From: UMGS1590 sp900552455 | GTDB lineage: Bacteria > Bacillota > Peptococcia > Peptococcales > Peptococcaceae | DNA: 64,000 nt | Reading direction: 5' to 3' | Assembly: GCA_963931105.1 (NCBI GenBank) | Contig: OZ007004.1 | Location: forward strand, 2,569,208-2,633,207 | Part shown: positions 35,048-43,793 of the stretch, in pieces | Numbering within the stretch: position 1 is the stretch's first letter | How the letters are laid out: the number at the start of each line of letters is the position of its first letter | The notes under the pieces: model-generated | The model's database searches: none | Told to the model about the DNA's origin: nothing | Seen by the model: the letters and a program-made list of their open reading frames with translations, nothing else | Made by a program: the position numbers and the translations under genes

Positions 35048-35495
35048 CTTTTCTTCCATTCATCTTTTGCGGGAAAATCTGAATGGAGCGGCGGGGAACG
35101 ACACCGTGGACAGGGTTCGGACTATGTTGACCCGATGTTCCGGCCCCACAGGTATGAAAAAACGCCCGGACAGCAGAAAGCTATTCGAGCGCAAAACTTC
35201 AATATTCACTTACAGAATAACAATTTTCGCACCGGCGGCAGACGGAACCTGTTCGGTAGCTGGGCTTTTTGGGCGGTAGTGCAAATATCGTCTAAATTTG
35301 TCGGTGGACAAGTTCTTTCATAGCGGCTCCCGCCTAAAGCCGCCGTGTCAACGTATGGGCGTCACTCCTTTGTTGAGGGCATAAGGAACGGCGGCCTTGA
35401 TTTTCTCAAAGCCGCCGTATGATCGAGTGTGTAGGGTATGACGATTATCTGCTGAACACCGGTTTCTCCTTGCCGTTGTCCGGTAGGTTTTCGCT
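35048..35495 (-). repeat. Structured leader-like region, copy 1 (partner 56,447-56,900)
   Basis: About 440 bp that resembles 56,447-56,900 along its whole length in the same orientation. It includes a GGCGGC...GCCGCC hairpin with TTGA/TCAA, a TGAATGGA/TCCATTCA hairpin (35055-35087) and the shared block around ACGCCCGGACAGC. Copy 2 lies directly upstream of a sigma-like gene. In this copy the downstream gene is missing and the element end follows. The small frame seen in copy 2 is stopped here. The 560 bp between traG and the ArsR gene hold nothing else. Confidence 0.75.
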
Positions 35496-35537
35496 ATGTG
35501 AATCACCTCTATAATTTTTCCTTGCATAGTTTCTTGA

Positions 35538-35831
35538 TTATTTATTTAACTTAGTTTTATATAGATTTTGTAACCATAGATACAATTCATCAAGTGCATC
35601 ATGGTTGAGACGATATATCCTCCGCCTTTCTACTCGAAAGCAGGAAATTAACCCACTCTTTTGCAATAAGGAAAGATGATAAGAAATTGAGGCAGGTGTT
35701 ATCTGAAAGTAACCTGCAATCTCTCCGGCAGAGTGTGACTCTTGGTTTAACCGCATCAGGATTTCTCGTCTGGTTCGATTTGATAACACTTGAAATTTCT
35801 TATCCAATGTGTTTTTAGGCTCCTTCATCAT
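35538..35831 (-). CDS. ArsR-family winged-helix regulator
   Basis: The 97-aa protein (KKFQVLSNRTRREILMRLNQ; QITPASISYHLSLLQKSGLI; VERRRIYRLNH) is a typical ArsR/SmtB-fold repressor. It lacks the metal-binding CVC motif, so it is probably of the SdpR type. GGAG lies ahead of the two ATGs at 35831/35828, both acceptable. It is the last gene of the Sdp-like cluster, which also encodes a second ArsR protein at 36,527. Confidence 0.88.
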   Translation of the reverse strand: MMKEPKNTLDKKFQVLSNRTRREILMRLNQESHSAGEIAGYFQITPASISYHLSLLQKSGLISCFRVERRRIYRLNHDALDELYLWLQNLYKTKLNK

Positions 35832-35925
35832 GGCGCATCTCCGTTGTTTCAAACCAAATAGGAAATTTACTAATTTGCATGGACGGATATAACTGTCAAT
35901 AGCAAATGCGCCCATTATTCTTGGC

Positions 35926-36540
35926 TTATAACTTTTTTGTTATTTGGCAAAAGATAATCAATGAGTATATGCAAACAGCTATAATCCAAAGACCAATTCC
36001 CAGTAAAAATATAAGATTGTTGTTTTGTACAAACAAGACAAGCAAACATTGAATAATCCCAAAAGGAATCGCCGTGTATCCGGCAAACCGATGTGTTTTT
36101 TGCCAGCATAGTTTATCCTTTAGAATCCAAGGTAATTTAAACCCAATCCGACTGCGGTAAGGCATTTGTGGCAATAAATTCCCAACCAATACCATTAAGC
36201 CTCCCACGATAAGCACTATGCCTTTCATGTAATTCATCTGCAAACCACAGTATTTAGCTACCGTGACAAAATAGAAAAGAAAAACTCCAAACCCCAAGAG
36301 GTTAATCGCAGTCAGAGTAATATCATTTCTCACTTTGTTATCGCTTTTGGAGATTTTATGAGGGAAAAATGCCATAATAGCTAACGCCAACAAAAGAGCA
36401 AAACAAATCCCGATAAAAACCCAGCGGGAAGGGCTTTGCATAAACAAAGGGATTTCACTGGGAAGGTACTTAAAGCACAGAATCGTCCCTATGATGAATA
36501 TAATCAAGAATATCGTATTCAGACTTCTATATAGTTTCAT
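35926..36540 (-). CDS. SdpI-like immunity/signalling membrane protein
   Basis: A 204-aa protein with six membrane helices. The C-terminal half has the SdpI signature MPYRSRIGFKLPWILKDKLC followed by WQKTHRFAG. The first segment also carries the IPLFM DUF1648-like start. SdpI protects B. subtilis against the killing peptide SdpC and sequesters the SdpR repressor at the membrane. Here the gene overlaps the SdpR-like gene by 14 nt, which supports the same circuit. No SdpC toxin gene is visible, so it may serve as immunity only. Confidence 0.88.
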   Translation of the reverse strand: MKLYRSLNTIFLIIFIIGTILCFKYLPSEIPLFMQSPSRWVFIGICFALLLALAIMAFFPHKISKSDNKVRNDITLTAINLLGFGVFLFYFVTVAKYCGLQMNYMKGIVLIVGGLMVLVGNLLPQMPYRSRIGFKLPWILKDKLCWQKTHRFAGYTAIPFGIIQCLLVLFVQNNNLIFLLGIGLWIIAVCIYSLIIFCQITKKL

Positions 36541-36826
36541 TCTCGTCTCCCTCTTTTCCTACCGTTTTATTGGTATCAAAAAACTCCAAAAATGCGCCTA
36601 AAGTTGTTTGCAATACAGAAGCATTCAGGGAATAAGTAACGGACATCCCCGTCCGCTCGCTTGTCACTAACCTTGCTTCTTTCAAAATGTCAAGGTGCTT
36701 TGATATGGCAGGCTTTGAAATCGTAAAGTTTTCAGAAATCTCTTTCGCTGTCATATCACCATTCGCAAGCAACTTTAGGATTTGTCGTCTGGTATCATCA
36801 GATAGAGCTTTGAATACAGTAGTCAT
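36527..36826 (-). CDS. SdpR-like ArsR-family autorepressor
   Basis: A 99-aa regulator (MTTVFKALSDDTRRQILKLL; MTAKEISENFTISKPAISKH) with the winged-helix fold and no cysteine metal site. AAAGGAG lies upstream of ATG 36826. By the known Sdp model, the SdpI-like protein encoded next would bind this repressor at the membrane when killing peptide is present and so raise its own expression. The AT-rich stretch before the gene is a plausible promoter. Confidence 0.9.
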   Translation of the reverse strand: MTTVFKALSDDTRRQILKLLANGDMTAKEISENFTISKPAISKHLDILKEARLVTSERTGMSVTYSLNASVLQTTLGAFLEFFDTNKTVGKEGDENETI

Positions 36827-36859
36827 CTAAACGAATCTCCTTTCTCAATAATACTGTAT

Positions 36860-37066
36860 TCATTTTTTCTTGCGCGTGAATTGATGGTAAATCAAATACG
36901 GAACCGGCGTAAGCAGCAGAATAAAATACTTGCTTGCATACCAACCAGCCTCTCCATTCACATCAAAATGAAAGGGAATCTTGTCTGGAAGGAAAAATGT
37001 TGCCACAAACAAAATGACAAAGGTTCCGATCAATAGCACCACAGGGATCAAGTTCTTCTTACTCAT
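36860..37066 (-). CDS. Small DUF1648-like membrane protein
   Basis: A 68-aa protein from ATG 37066 (AAAGGAGG upstream) with two helices (LIPVVLLIGTFVILFVATFF and YFILLLTPVPYLIYHQF). Between them lies PDKIPFHFDVNGEAGWYASK, the DUF1648 signature that also occurs in SdpI-type proteins. It sits between the ABC permease and the SdpR/SdpI genes and probably belongs to the same immunity unit. Confidence 0.82.
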   Translation of the reverse strand: MSKKNLIPVVLLIGTFVILFVATFFLPDKIPFHFDVNGEAGWYASKYFILLLTPVPYLIYHQFTRKKK

Positions 37067-37110
37067 AGTTTCTTCCTCCTTTGGATTGATGGACATATTT
37101 TGAAAGGCAA

Positions 37111-38706
37111 TTACTCTTGATGTGACGTAATCCCTTTACACACAAGTAAAATTAAAATATATACGCTGCACAACAGAAAGGTTATAACGCCCCCGGCAGG
37201 GAATCCATTCTGAAGCAGTTTTGCAACCGCAAATATATATCCTATTGAAATTGCGATGCAAAGCAAAATGGATAAAACCACATTAACATTCTGCTTAATC
37301 GCCTCTGTTTCATTTGTCCATTCCAATTTGGGCCGCTTCATGTCGATCCATACTCCGATCAAGTTCCATAACGCTGCAAATGATATGCCAACAAGAGTAA
37401 TTACTCCAATCTGGATAAGACCGTAGTGAAAGTAGACCTTAAATATGAAGCAATTTATGATAATCCCTATCATTGAAATACTTGTAGAAAACAGGGCCTT
37501 CACGAACGCTTGCTGCTTTAATGGATACGGAATAATCTTCGCTATCCAGAAACTTGCCCCCTCTCTGGAAAAACTGCTGGAAGCCACTACATTGATTGTG
37601 GATGTGAGGACTATGACCGCAATCGCAAATAATACCGCATAGAAGGAAAACTCCGGGGCAGATACCAAGGTTCTTATTTGTTCTATACTTTCTGCGGTTG
37701 CGCTGATCCGGAAAGACAGCGGCAGTAAAAAGGGGGTAATGAAAATCCCAAACAATCCATTTATGACATATACTGGATTACGAAAAAAAGTCTGATACTC
37801 TTTCTTAAAATAACTTCTCAGCTTTGACGACGAGTTGTATTTCATCGTCGTTAAACGAATCCGTCCTTCTTTATCATAAATGGCATATTTCTTTCCGATC
37901 ACAAGATAGCTTAAATAGTAATAGCCGCCGATAAATACCGCAACAAGTATCATGCAGAGCAACTTTAATACGGGATGAAAACCGATATATTGATTATAGA
38001 ATGGGAATGGTACAATGAAATCATTAACCCAGTTCAATAAGTCTCGTTCTGCGCCTATTTGTCCATTTAATAATAGACCGCCAATCATGCCGCCCGCAAA
38101 ATACACTATGATTCCTGCAACCACCAGCAGTGTCCTCATGCGTTTCAGAAGCATGGCAAATTTCAGGCATATTGTCACAAGAACCGCCAAAGGAAACACA
38201 ACAATATGAGGAAGTATCGCTGCCGCAGAGATATATGTGATTATCACAGAAACATTTCCCATATATTGCGTTTGGATTATGCAGACGGGAAGCAGCAGTA
38301 AAATTTCAATCCCATAGCAAAGCAAGATAACTGCAAGGTATTTACCTGTAAAAATGTCACATGGCCTCACAGGAAATAGCAGCAAGTGTTCTATATCCTT
38401 TGAAAAGCAGAAAACATTGATCAGCAGGAAGGCACTCGCAATCGAGAGTATCATTGCCACTGCGAACAGTGCAAGCCGACAAAACAATGCTCCCAGCCCC
38501 AACTCGGAAAGTCCATCATAAAGCTGTCCCAGCATTTGAAAATAGTAGTAATAGAACACGCCTATAATACTTAAAACAAAGCAACTCAGCACAATAACGT
38601 AGGCGTCAGGGCGTTCTTTTAACTTATATCGGAAGTTCAAAAAGCTAAAATTGATCTTACCGATTGCTTTGCTTAATTGAAAAATCTTTGCCCATCGGTA
38701 CATCAT
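37111..38706 (-). CDS. Large ABC-2-like transporter permease
   Basis: A 531-aa protein with about twelve hydrophobic helices in two halves separated by a cytoplasmic region near residues 280-310. It resembles the big membrane subunits of bacteriocin or drug ABC exporters. GGAGGTGG precedes two adjacent ATGs (38706, 38703). Its 5' end overlaps the ATPase gene by 50 nt. It probably exports an antimicrobial peptide or confers immunity together with the SdpI-like protein. Confidence 0.85.
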   Translation of the reverse strand: MMYRWAKIFQLSKAIGKINFSFLNFRYKLKERPDAYVIVLSCFVLSIIGVFYYYYFQMLGQLYDGLSELGLGALFCRLALFAVAMILSIASAFLLINVFCFSKDIEHLLLFPVRPCDIFTGKYLAVILLCYGIEILLLLPVCIIQTQYMGNVSVIITYISAAAILPHIVVFPLAVLVTICLKFAMLLKRMRTLLVVAGIIVYFAGGMIGGLLLNGQIGAERDLLNWVNDFIVPFPFYNQYIGFHPVLKLLCMILVAVFIGGYYYLSYLVIGKKYAIYDKEGRIRLTTMKYNSSSKLRSYFKKEYQTFFRNPVYVINGLFGIFITPFLLPLSFRISATAESIEQIRTLVSAPEFSFYAVLFAIAVIVLTSTINVVASSSFSREGASFWIAKIIPYPLKQQAFVKALFSTSISMIGIIINCFIFKVYFHYGLIQIGVITLVGISFAALWNLIGVWIDMKRPKLEWTNETEAIKQNVNVVLSILLCIAISIGYIFAVAKLLQNGFPAGGVITFLLCSVYILILLVCKGITSHQE

Positions 38707-39427
38707 TAACCACCTCCATATAAATATCCTCTAAAGAAGTTTCGGAAGGGTTATCTCGAAGTTCGATTGTTTTCTTAATCATGCCAGCTTGCATAATGAC
38801 AATTTTATCACATAGGTTCTCACAAATTTCCAATATGTGAGAGGAAAACAGAACCGATTTTCCGAAGGTCGCCCTGGATTGAATCAATTTCTTTAAGACC
38901 TGAACCGCTTCTACATCCAGTCCCGTCATCGGCTCATCTAACACCCAAAGAAGGGGATCATTCACCAGTGAAGCTATAATCGCAATTTTCTGCTTTGTCC
39001 CATGAGATAATTTTTTGATAGGGCTGTTCAGATATTTTTCAACCTGGAACGCCACTATAAGCGGAGCATAAATTTTACCTCTTGTTTCAGAAGGTACTTC
39101 GTACATATCCGCTATAAAATTCAAATACTCCTTTCCCGTAAGATTGTTGTATATATCATGGCTGTCAGAAACATAGCTGATTTGTTTCTTGTATTGCATG
39201 GGGTGTTGCTCCAGAGAGTAATTACCAAGGCAGATAGAGCCTTTTTCAATCGGTAGTAATCCCAGAATCAGCTTTAAGGTTGTGGTTTTTCCAACTCCGT
39301 TTTTCCCTAACAGGCCAACGATTTCTCCATCCAACACAGAAAAGGTAAGATTGGTCAGCACAGGTACTTGCGGCTGGTAATGAAAAGACAAGCTGGACAC
39401 ATTCAACAAGGTGAACACCCCCTTCAT
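38657..39427 (-). CDS. ABC transporter ATPase of the Sdp-like cluster
   Basis: The 256-aa ATPase has Walker A LLGKNGVGKTTT, signature LSHGTKQ, Walker B LLWVLDEPMTGLD and the switch His in FSSHILEI. The ATG at 39427 has only a weak ribosome site. A TTG at 39409 with AAGGGGGT 7 nt upstream is an equally good start and would give MLNVSSLSFHYQ. It heads the five- or six-gene Sdp/ABC operon behind a near-consensus promoter. Confidence 0.92.
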   Translation of the reverse strand: MKGVFTLLNVSSLSFHYQPQVPVLTNLTFSVLDGEIVGLLGKNGVGKTTTLKLILGLLPIEKGSICLGNYSLEQHPMQYKKQISYVSDSHDIYNNLTGKEYLNFIADMYEVPSETRGKIYAPLIVAFQVEKYLNSPIKKLSHGTKQKIAIIASLVNDPLLWVLDEPMTGLDVEAVQVLKKLIQSRATFGKSVLFSSHILEICENLCDKIVIMQAGMIKKTIELRDNPSETSLEDIYMEVVNDVPMGKDFSIKQSNR

Positions 39428-39460
39428 AGCTTTTAACCTTTTGGTTAATTGGTTATTTTC

Positions 39461-39489
39461 AGTATAGCACTATGTTTGAGAAATGTCAA
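39461..39489 (-). promoter_or_regulatory. Near-consensus sigma-A promoter of the Sdp/ABC operon
   Basis: On the minus strand TTGACA (39484-39489) lies exactly 17 bp from TATACT (39461-39466). Downstream AACCAATTAACC and AAAAGGTT form overlapping inverted repeats before the ATG and may be a repressor site. Confidence 0.8.
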
Positions 39490-39572
39490 TACACGGAGCA
39501 TCGTCCATGTCAAAAATAAAATGCAAATAACCTGCCTCTTATCAGGCGACAGTATAAAAACAATATACAATG

Positions 39573-39605
39573 AAAAACCCCATCCCTCCAAAATGAGAGA
39601 TGGGG
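39573..39605 (-). terminator. Terminator of the element B recombinase gene
   Basis: CCCCATC and GATGGGG arms with CTC/GAG extensions (39578-39605) are followed on the minus strand by TTTTT (39573-39577), just beyond the recombinase stop at 39614. Confidence 0.85.
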
Positions 39606-39613
39606 CAAACTAT

Positions 39614-41266
39614 TTACGCTGCAATCTCCGGGATTTCCCCGACAAAGTTATAAACAATTCTGACTTCCTGCACCTTCTGGCCGTCCACCTTCTTAACCTC
39701 GCCGATCAGGATTTTGCTGATAAGCCGGTTCAGTACGGACTCGTCCAGTTCCTCAATGGCGGCATAGCGCCGGATTTCCTTGATAAAGGTTCGGACTTCG
39801 CTTTCCTGTGCGTCCGCCCGGCTCTGCATCACCGCCAGATCATGCAGGCGCTTCTGGTTGGCTTCCTGCTCCTGTTCCAGCGCCGCCGTCAGCTTCATGA
39901 ACCGCTGTTCGGTCAGGATGCCTTTGGCCTTATCGGTGTACAGGCTTAAAAACATCCCGTCAATTTCCTGATTCCGGGCTTCCAGCCGTTTCCGTTCCTT
40001 CTCTGTCTGGGAAGCGTCCACCAGATACCGGCGCTCCATCCGGCTGCTGAGCCGCTGGTAGAACGCATCGGTGTCCTTCATGGCCTGCTCCGCCAATTCC
40101 TGTATATCCTTCAGCACCAGATTGTACAAATCCCTTGCCTCAATCTTGTGGCTGGTACAGGCGTTCTTGCCCAACCGGTTGTAGGTCTGGCAGATATAGT
40201 ATGCCTTGTCAATCGGCTCCCGCATTTCGCCGGTGAAGCGATTCTTTCCGGTTCTGCCGACCTTTTCATACCGCACCTGCATGGACTTCCCGCAGGTGGC
40301 GCAGTAGACAAGCCCGTGGAACAGGTTATAGAAGGGGCAGGCGTTGCCTTTCATAATGGTGGGCCTGCGGTCAATGATTTCCTGCACCTGTTCCCATTCT
40401 TCCGGTGTCACAATCGCTTCGTGGCAGCCCTCAATGACCTCCCAATCCTCACGGGGGATAATGTCATAAGTGTTAGAGCGGATGCCTTTCTGGTGTGTCC
40501 GGCAGACAAGATGTGCGCCCTTATAAAAGGGATTCCGCAGGATATGGCTGATCCTTGCGCTCCCCCATGAATAGTAGTTCACATCACATTCTGTATTGCT
40601 CTTTACTCTGGTGATGGGGATTTTATCATCCATGAGCTGCTTTGCGATCCGCATACAGCCCCAGCCGTCCAGTGCCATATCATAAATTTTTCGGATCACC
40701 GGCGCAGTCTCCGGGTCAAGGATCAGATGCCCTTTGTCCTCCGGGTCACGCATCAGACCAAGAGGCGGCTGCCCGCCGCAAAACTTTCCCTGCCGGGAAC
40801 GGGTCATGCGTCCCGCCAGCACCTTTTTGGAAATATCCCGGCTGTACATATCGTTCAGGATATTCTTAAAGGGCGTGATGTCCATTTCCTGACGGGTCAG
40901 GCTGTCCACGCCGTCCGTGATGGCGATATAGCGTACATTGTGTTTGGGGAAAAAGATTTCGATATAGCTGCCAGCTTCGATATAATTCCTGCCGAGCCTC
41001 GATAGGTCTTTTGTGATGACACAGCCGATTTTCCCCGCCTCAATGTCAGCGATCATGCGCTGGAACGAGGGACGATTGAAATTGCGGCCTGTATAGCCGT
41101 CATCCACATAATACTCATACTGGAACATCCCATGCTTTTCTGCGAAGTCCCGGAGCATGAGTTTCTGGTTGCTGATGCTCATACTCTCATTGTCGCCGCC
41201 GTCATCCAGAGAGATACGGCAGTAGAGAGCGGTGATTTTCTCATAGACTTGTTTTTTCCTGCTCAT
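39614..41266 (-). CDS. Large serine recombinase of element B
   Basis: The 550-aa protein has a resolvase N-terminal domain with catalytic Ser19 in YCRISLDDGG and the conserved KDLSRLGRNYIEAG helix. The recombinase domain (WGSARISHILRNPFYKG), zinc ribbon (LVYCATCGKS... YYICQTYNRLG...CTSH) and a coiled-coil C-terminus follow. It integrates and excises the element without host factors or synthesis, normally through a 2-bp core. GAAGGAG precedes ATG 41266. A strong inverted repeat covers its promoter. Confidence 0.95.
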   Translation of the reverse strand: MSRKKQVYEKITALYCRISLDDGGDNESMSISNQKLMLRDFAEKHGMFQYEYYVDDGYTGRNFNRPSFQRMIADIEAGKIGCVITKDLSRLGRNYIEAGSYIEIFFPKHNVRYIAITDGVDSLTRQEMDITPFKNILNDMYSRDISKKVLAGRMTRSRQGKFCGGQPPLGLMRDPEDKGHLILDPETAPVIRKIYDMALDGWGCMRIAKQLMDDKIPITRVKSNTECDVNYYSWGSARISHILRNPFYKGAHLVCRTHQKGIRSNTYDIIPREDWEVIEGCHEAIVTPEEWEQVQEIIDRRPTIMKGNACPFYNLFHGLVYCATCGKSMQVRYEKVGRTGKNRFTGEMREPIDKAYYICQTYNRLGKNACTSHKIEARDLYNLVLKDIQELAEQAMKDTDAFYQRLSSRMERRYLVDASQTEKERKRLEARNQEIDGMFLSLYTDKAKGILTEQRFMKLTAALEQEQEANQKRLHDLAVMQSRADAQESEVRTFIKEIRRYAAIEELDESVLNRLISKILIGEVKKVDGQKVQEVRIVYNFVGEIPEIAA

Positions 41267-41280
41267 AGCGTTCTCCTTCT

Positions 41281-41321
41281 ATGAACAGGGACACGATACC
41301 ATTATAGTACCATGTCCCCGT
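41281..41321 (-). promoter_or_regulatory. Inverted repeat over the recombinase promoter
   Basis: Arms beginning GGGACA (41288-41302 and facing 41300-41315) match at 12 of 15 positions and enclose a TATAAT -10 box (41301-41306, minus strand). The 17-base block at 41281-41297 recurs in inverted orientation at 48140-48156, close to the other end of element B, which suggests a recombinase binding site. Confidence 0.55.
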
Positions 41322-41338
41322 CCCTGAATCAACCGTTT

Positions 41339-41506
41339 TTACGCAGCTTTTTCTGCCATTTCCCGCTGATGACGCCATTCCTCGAAGTGTTCGCAGGTCT
41401 GGCGCTCAATGAGCTGCTCAAAGGCTTCCCGCATGGACTTCTCCCCGGAGAACTCCCGCACCACCACAAAACGGACTTTATTCTTCTGATTTTTGCTTTT
41501 TTCCAT
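41339..41506 (-). CDS. Small conserved mobile-element protein
   Basis: A 55-aa frame from ATG 41506 with GGAGGTAG upstream reads MEKSKNQKNKVRFVVVREFS and continues REAFEQLIERQTCEHFEEWR. It is basic at the start and amphipathic afterwards, and lies in the same direction as the recombinase, 73 nt before it. I do not recognise a named family, but the ribosome site and composition support a gene. It could assist recombination (excisionase-like) or regulate the recombinase. Confidence 0.6.
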   Translation of the reverse strand: MEKSKNQKNKVRFVVVREFSGEKSMREAFEQLIERQTCEHFEEWRHQREMAEKAA

Positions 41507-41543
41507 AGGCTACCTCCATAGAGAGACAGGCCGGACGGCAGCA

Positions 41544-41868
41544 CCGGCAACGAAGTCCGGCAACGAACCTCTGAAAACCTGTAAACTACCGTCTGGCCTG
41601 TAAATCTTACTTTGTGAATTTTCTTGAAAAATCTCGTTGCTTTCGTTGCCGGAGATAAAGATAAATATTAAAATATCCCTTATTTACTGGCTTTTCCCGT
41701 ATCCAGACAGGGAAATCCCCGGCAACGAACCCGGCAACCAAGCGGCAACCATCCCGGCAACAGACCGCCATTTTCAGGCAATCCACTCATTCGGAAGCTC
41801 CAACTGACGGCATTCTTCCTCGCTCAGTTCCACAAATCCATCTTCGTTGCCGGGCAGTTCGTTGCCGG
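41544..41868. repeat. Iteron-like repeats, candidate replication origin
   Basis: CCGGCAACGAA occurs at 41544, 41557 and 41719, with variants CCGGCAACCAA (41731), GCGGCAACCAT (41742) and CCGGCAACAGA (41754). It occurs inverted at 41642, and twice more inverted at 41843 and 41858 inside the helicase gene. Spacings of 11-15 bp put several copies on one face of the helix, and AT-rich DNA lies between the clusters. Next to a VirE-like helicase and CHC2 gene this resembles an initiator-bound origin. There is no other feature in 41,507-41,773. Confidence 0.6.
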
Positions 41869-43180
41869 AAGCATCCCGTTCCCAGCCCTTCTGCCTGCCG
41901 TATCCGGCGAACATCCTCGGATTGGAGAATGGCTTCCAGCCCGTCACCACCGTGTTCATGATTTCGTTGATATTGTGAAGCTGCCACCGCTTCGGCTCGT
42001 CATAGGTGTGCCCCAGTGCCTCCTTGAAAAGCTGTTTGGAGCAGACCATGCTGCCGGTGTAGTGTTCCAGAAAGCCCTGTATCTGCCCGGCCTCCGTGTC
42101 CTCCGGCATGAAATCCTTCTGCACCTCCACAAGCTGCCGCTGGATGGACTTGCTGAATTTCATGGAATAGTGGCCGCTGCGGTAAACCGTCATGGCCTCC
42201 GCCCAGACCTGCAACAGATAGGCTCTGGAAGCGTCCTCGTCCTCCAAAATGTGAACCTCTGCATTCTCCGGGTAAATCATGATGGGAAGGAAACGCCGGT
42301 TCCCGGCCCGGTCAAGGGGCAGGAAGTCCAGCGTGTTGGAAGAACCGCCGAACACGCACTGCCGCAGCCGGTCTTTGGGCTGGGCCTCATAGGGTGTGCG
42401 GTAGGTTTCTTTCTGGCGGCTGATAAATGAACGGATTTCCTCAATGCTTTTGGCGCTGCTGGTAGCCAGCATCTCCGACATTTCGATGATCCAGTGTCCT
42501 TGCAGCTTCAAAAATACCCGGTCATCGTCCAGCTTTTTCAGGTCATCACTGAACCACTCGTCCCGGATCGCCAGCAGACGGAAGAAACTGGACTTGCCAG
42601 CCCCCTGTCCGCCCACCAGACAAAGCATTTCCTCATATTTGGAGCCGGGAGAAAACACCCGCCGAATAGCGCCCAGCAGGAAGTGTTTCAGCATTTCCTC
42701 CACATAGTCGCTGACCTCCGCACCTAAGAAGTGATGGAGACAGGAGCGGATGCGGGGCGTCCCGTCCCAGACAAGGCCGTTCAGCACGTCCTGTATGGGA
42801 TGGTAGCAATTCTCATTCGCCACGATGGACAGGGCCGCCGTCATTTTCTTCTCGCTGGTCAGGCCGTAGTTCTGCTCAAAATAGAGAAGCAGATACTTCA
42901 CGTCCGTATCCGTCAGGGCGCTGGTGTTCCTGCGCCAGCCCAAATCCCGCACGATGTCCACCCGGTCAGTCAGGAGGTTCAGCCGGATGGCGTCCCGCAG
43001 CAGCGGGTCATGGCAGAACACCGTCCGGCAGTTGCCGATGGTGTTGGCGGGCTGGCCCTTTTCGGTGACGGAGAGGCTTTCCCGCACCTCGTTAACGCTC
43101 TGTTCCGGCGCTAAGGCTTCGGCTGCGCTCATGGCTGCCTGCCGGGTGGCTGGCGGTAAACTCTGATATTCGCTGCTCAA
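41774..43180 (-). CDS. VirE-like replicative helicase / DNA-dependent ATPase
   Basis: The 468-aa protein has the virulence-associated-E domain: Walker A VGGQGAGKSSFFR near residue 188, acidic motif WIIEMSEML, and arginine-rich RQCVFGGSSN and LDRAGNRRFLPI motifs. Such proteins act as superfamily 3-like helicases in plasmid and phage replication. It starts at TTG 43180 with GGTGAGGAAGA upstream, inside the end of the CHC2 gene (89-nt overlap). With CHC2 and the iterons it could form a replication unit for the excised element. Confidence 0.88.
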   Translation of the reverse strand: MSSEYQSLPPATRQAAMSAAEALAPEQSVNEVRESLSVTEKGQPANTIGNCRTVFCHDPLLRDAIRLNLLTDRVDIVRDLGWRRNTSALTDTDVKYLLLYFEQNYGLTSEKKMTAALSIVANENCYHPIQDVLNGLVWDGTPRIRSCLHHFLGAEVSDYVEEMLKHFLLGAIRRVFSPGSKYEEMLCLVGGQGAGKSSFFRLLAIRDEWFSDDLKKLDDDRVFLKLQGHWIIEMSEMLATSSAKSIEEIRSFISRQKETYRTPYEAQPKDRLRQCVFGGSSNTLDFLPLDRAGNRRFLPIMIYPENAEVHILEDEDASRAYLLQVWAEAMTVYRSGHYSMKFSKSIQRQLVEVQKDFMPEDTEAGQIQGFLEHYTGSMVCSKQLFKEALGHTYDEPKRWQLHNINEIMNTVVTGWKPFSNPRMFAGYGRQKGWERDASGNELPGNEDGFVELSEEECRQLELPNEWIA

Positions 43181-43745
43181 TCTTCCTCACCTCTTTTCCG
43201 TATTCAGCGACCACGCAGGCCCGTTCCTCCATACTGCCGGACAGCAGAATATCCAGCAGATACTCGGTGTATGGTTTCTTTTGCAGGGCCTCCACAAACA
43301 GCGGATTCCATGTTTCCTCCGGCGTCTGCGGGGCATATTCCTTCTCCCAGCGTTCCAGCAAATGCAGGTAATCGCACAGCACCCGGAAACATTTCTGCTC
43401 CGCCTGCCGGTAGCGCAGTTCCTCGCTGATTTTTCGCTTGACCGGCCTCCTGCGGGGCGGGTCATGACCTTTGGCGACATAGCGGACAGAGAAATCCTCC
43501 GCCAGCTTCAAGGCCGCCTCTTTCTTGTTCAGCCCGAACAGACGGGCGGTAAAGTCGATCACATCCCCGTCCGCCTGACAGCCGAAGCAGTGGAACCCGC
43601 GGTCAACCTTCATGCTGGGATGTTTGTCATCATGGAAGGGACAGCGGGCCATCCCATTCCTGCCGACCTGCACTCCGTAAAACTCCGCAGCCTGCCTTGT
43701 GGGAACAGCCTGCTTTACCGCTTCAAACACATTCGATTTTCTCAC
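43092..43745 (-). CDS. CHC2 zinc-finger protein (primase-like N-terminus only)
   Basis: The 217-aa protein has the finger CPFHDDKHPSMKVD...FHCFGCQADGDVI at residues 35-64 and a helical C-terminal part. It resembles the first 200 residues of the CHC2-ArdC protein of ICE A (VFEAVKQAVPTRQAAEFYG versus VFEVVKESVTTREAAEMYG). No polymerase domain is present; the downstream VirE-like helicase probably works with it. GTG 43745 overlaps the GGAGGTGAG ribosome site; a GTG at 43730 is an alternative start. Confidence 0.88.
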   Translation of the reverse strand: MRKSNVFEAVKQAVPTRQAAEFYGVQVGRNGMARCPFHDDKHPSMKVDRGFHCFGCQADGDVIDFTARLFGLNKKEAALKLAEDFSVRYVAKGHDPPRRRPVKRKISEELRYRQAEQKCFRVLCDYLHLLERWEKEYAPQTPEETWNPLFVEALQKKPYTEYLLDILLSGSMEERACVVAEYGKEVRKIEQRISEFTASHPAGSHERSRSLSAGTER

Positions 43746-43793
43746 CTCCAGGCAGAGAAAAAGGCACCCGGTTTCCGCAGAAAATCAGATGCC

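Noticed and set aside
34991..35323. Plus-strand frame across the element B left end and leader copy 1
   Set aside because: It crosses the junction region and hairpins, has no ribosome site and the sequence is not kept in copy 2.
41544..41868. CRISPR array at the GGCAAC repeats
   Set aside because: Repeats are only about 11 bp and occur in both orientations; iterons fit better.
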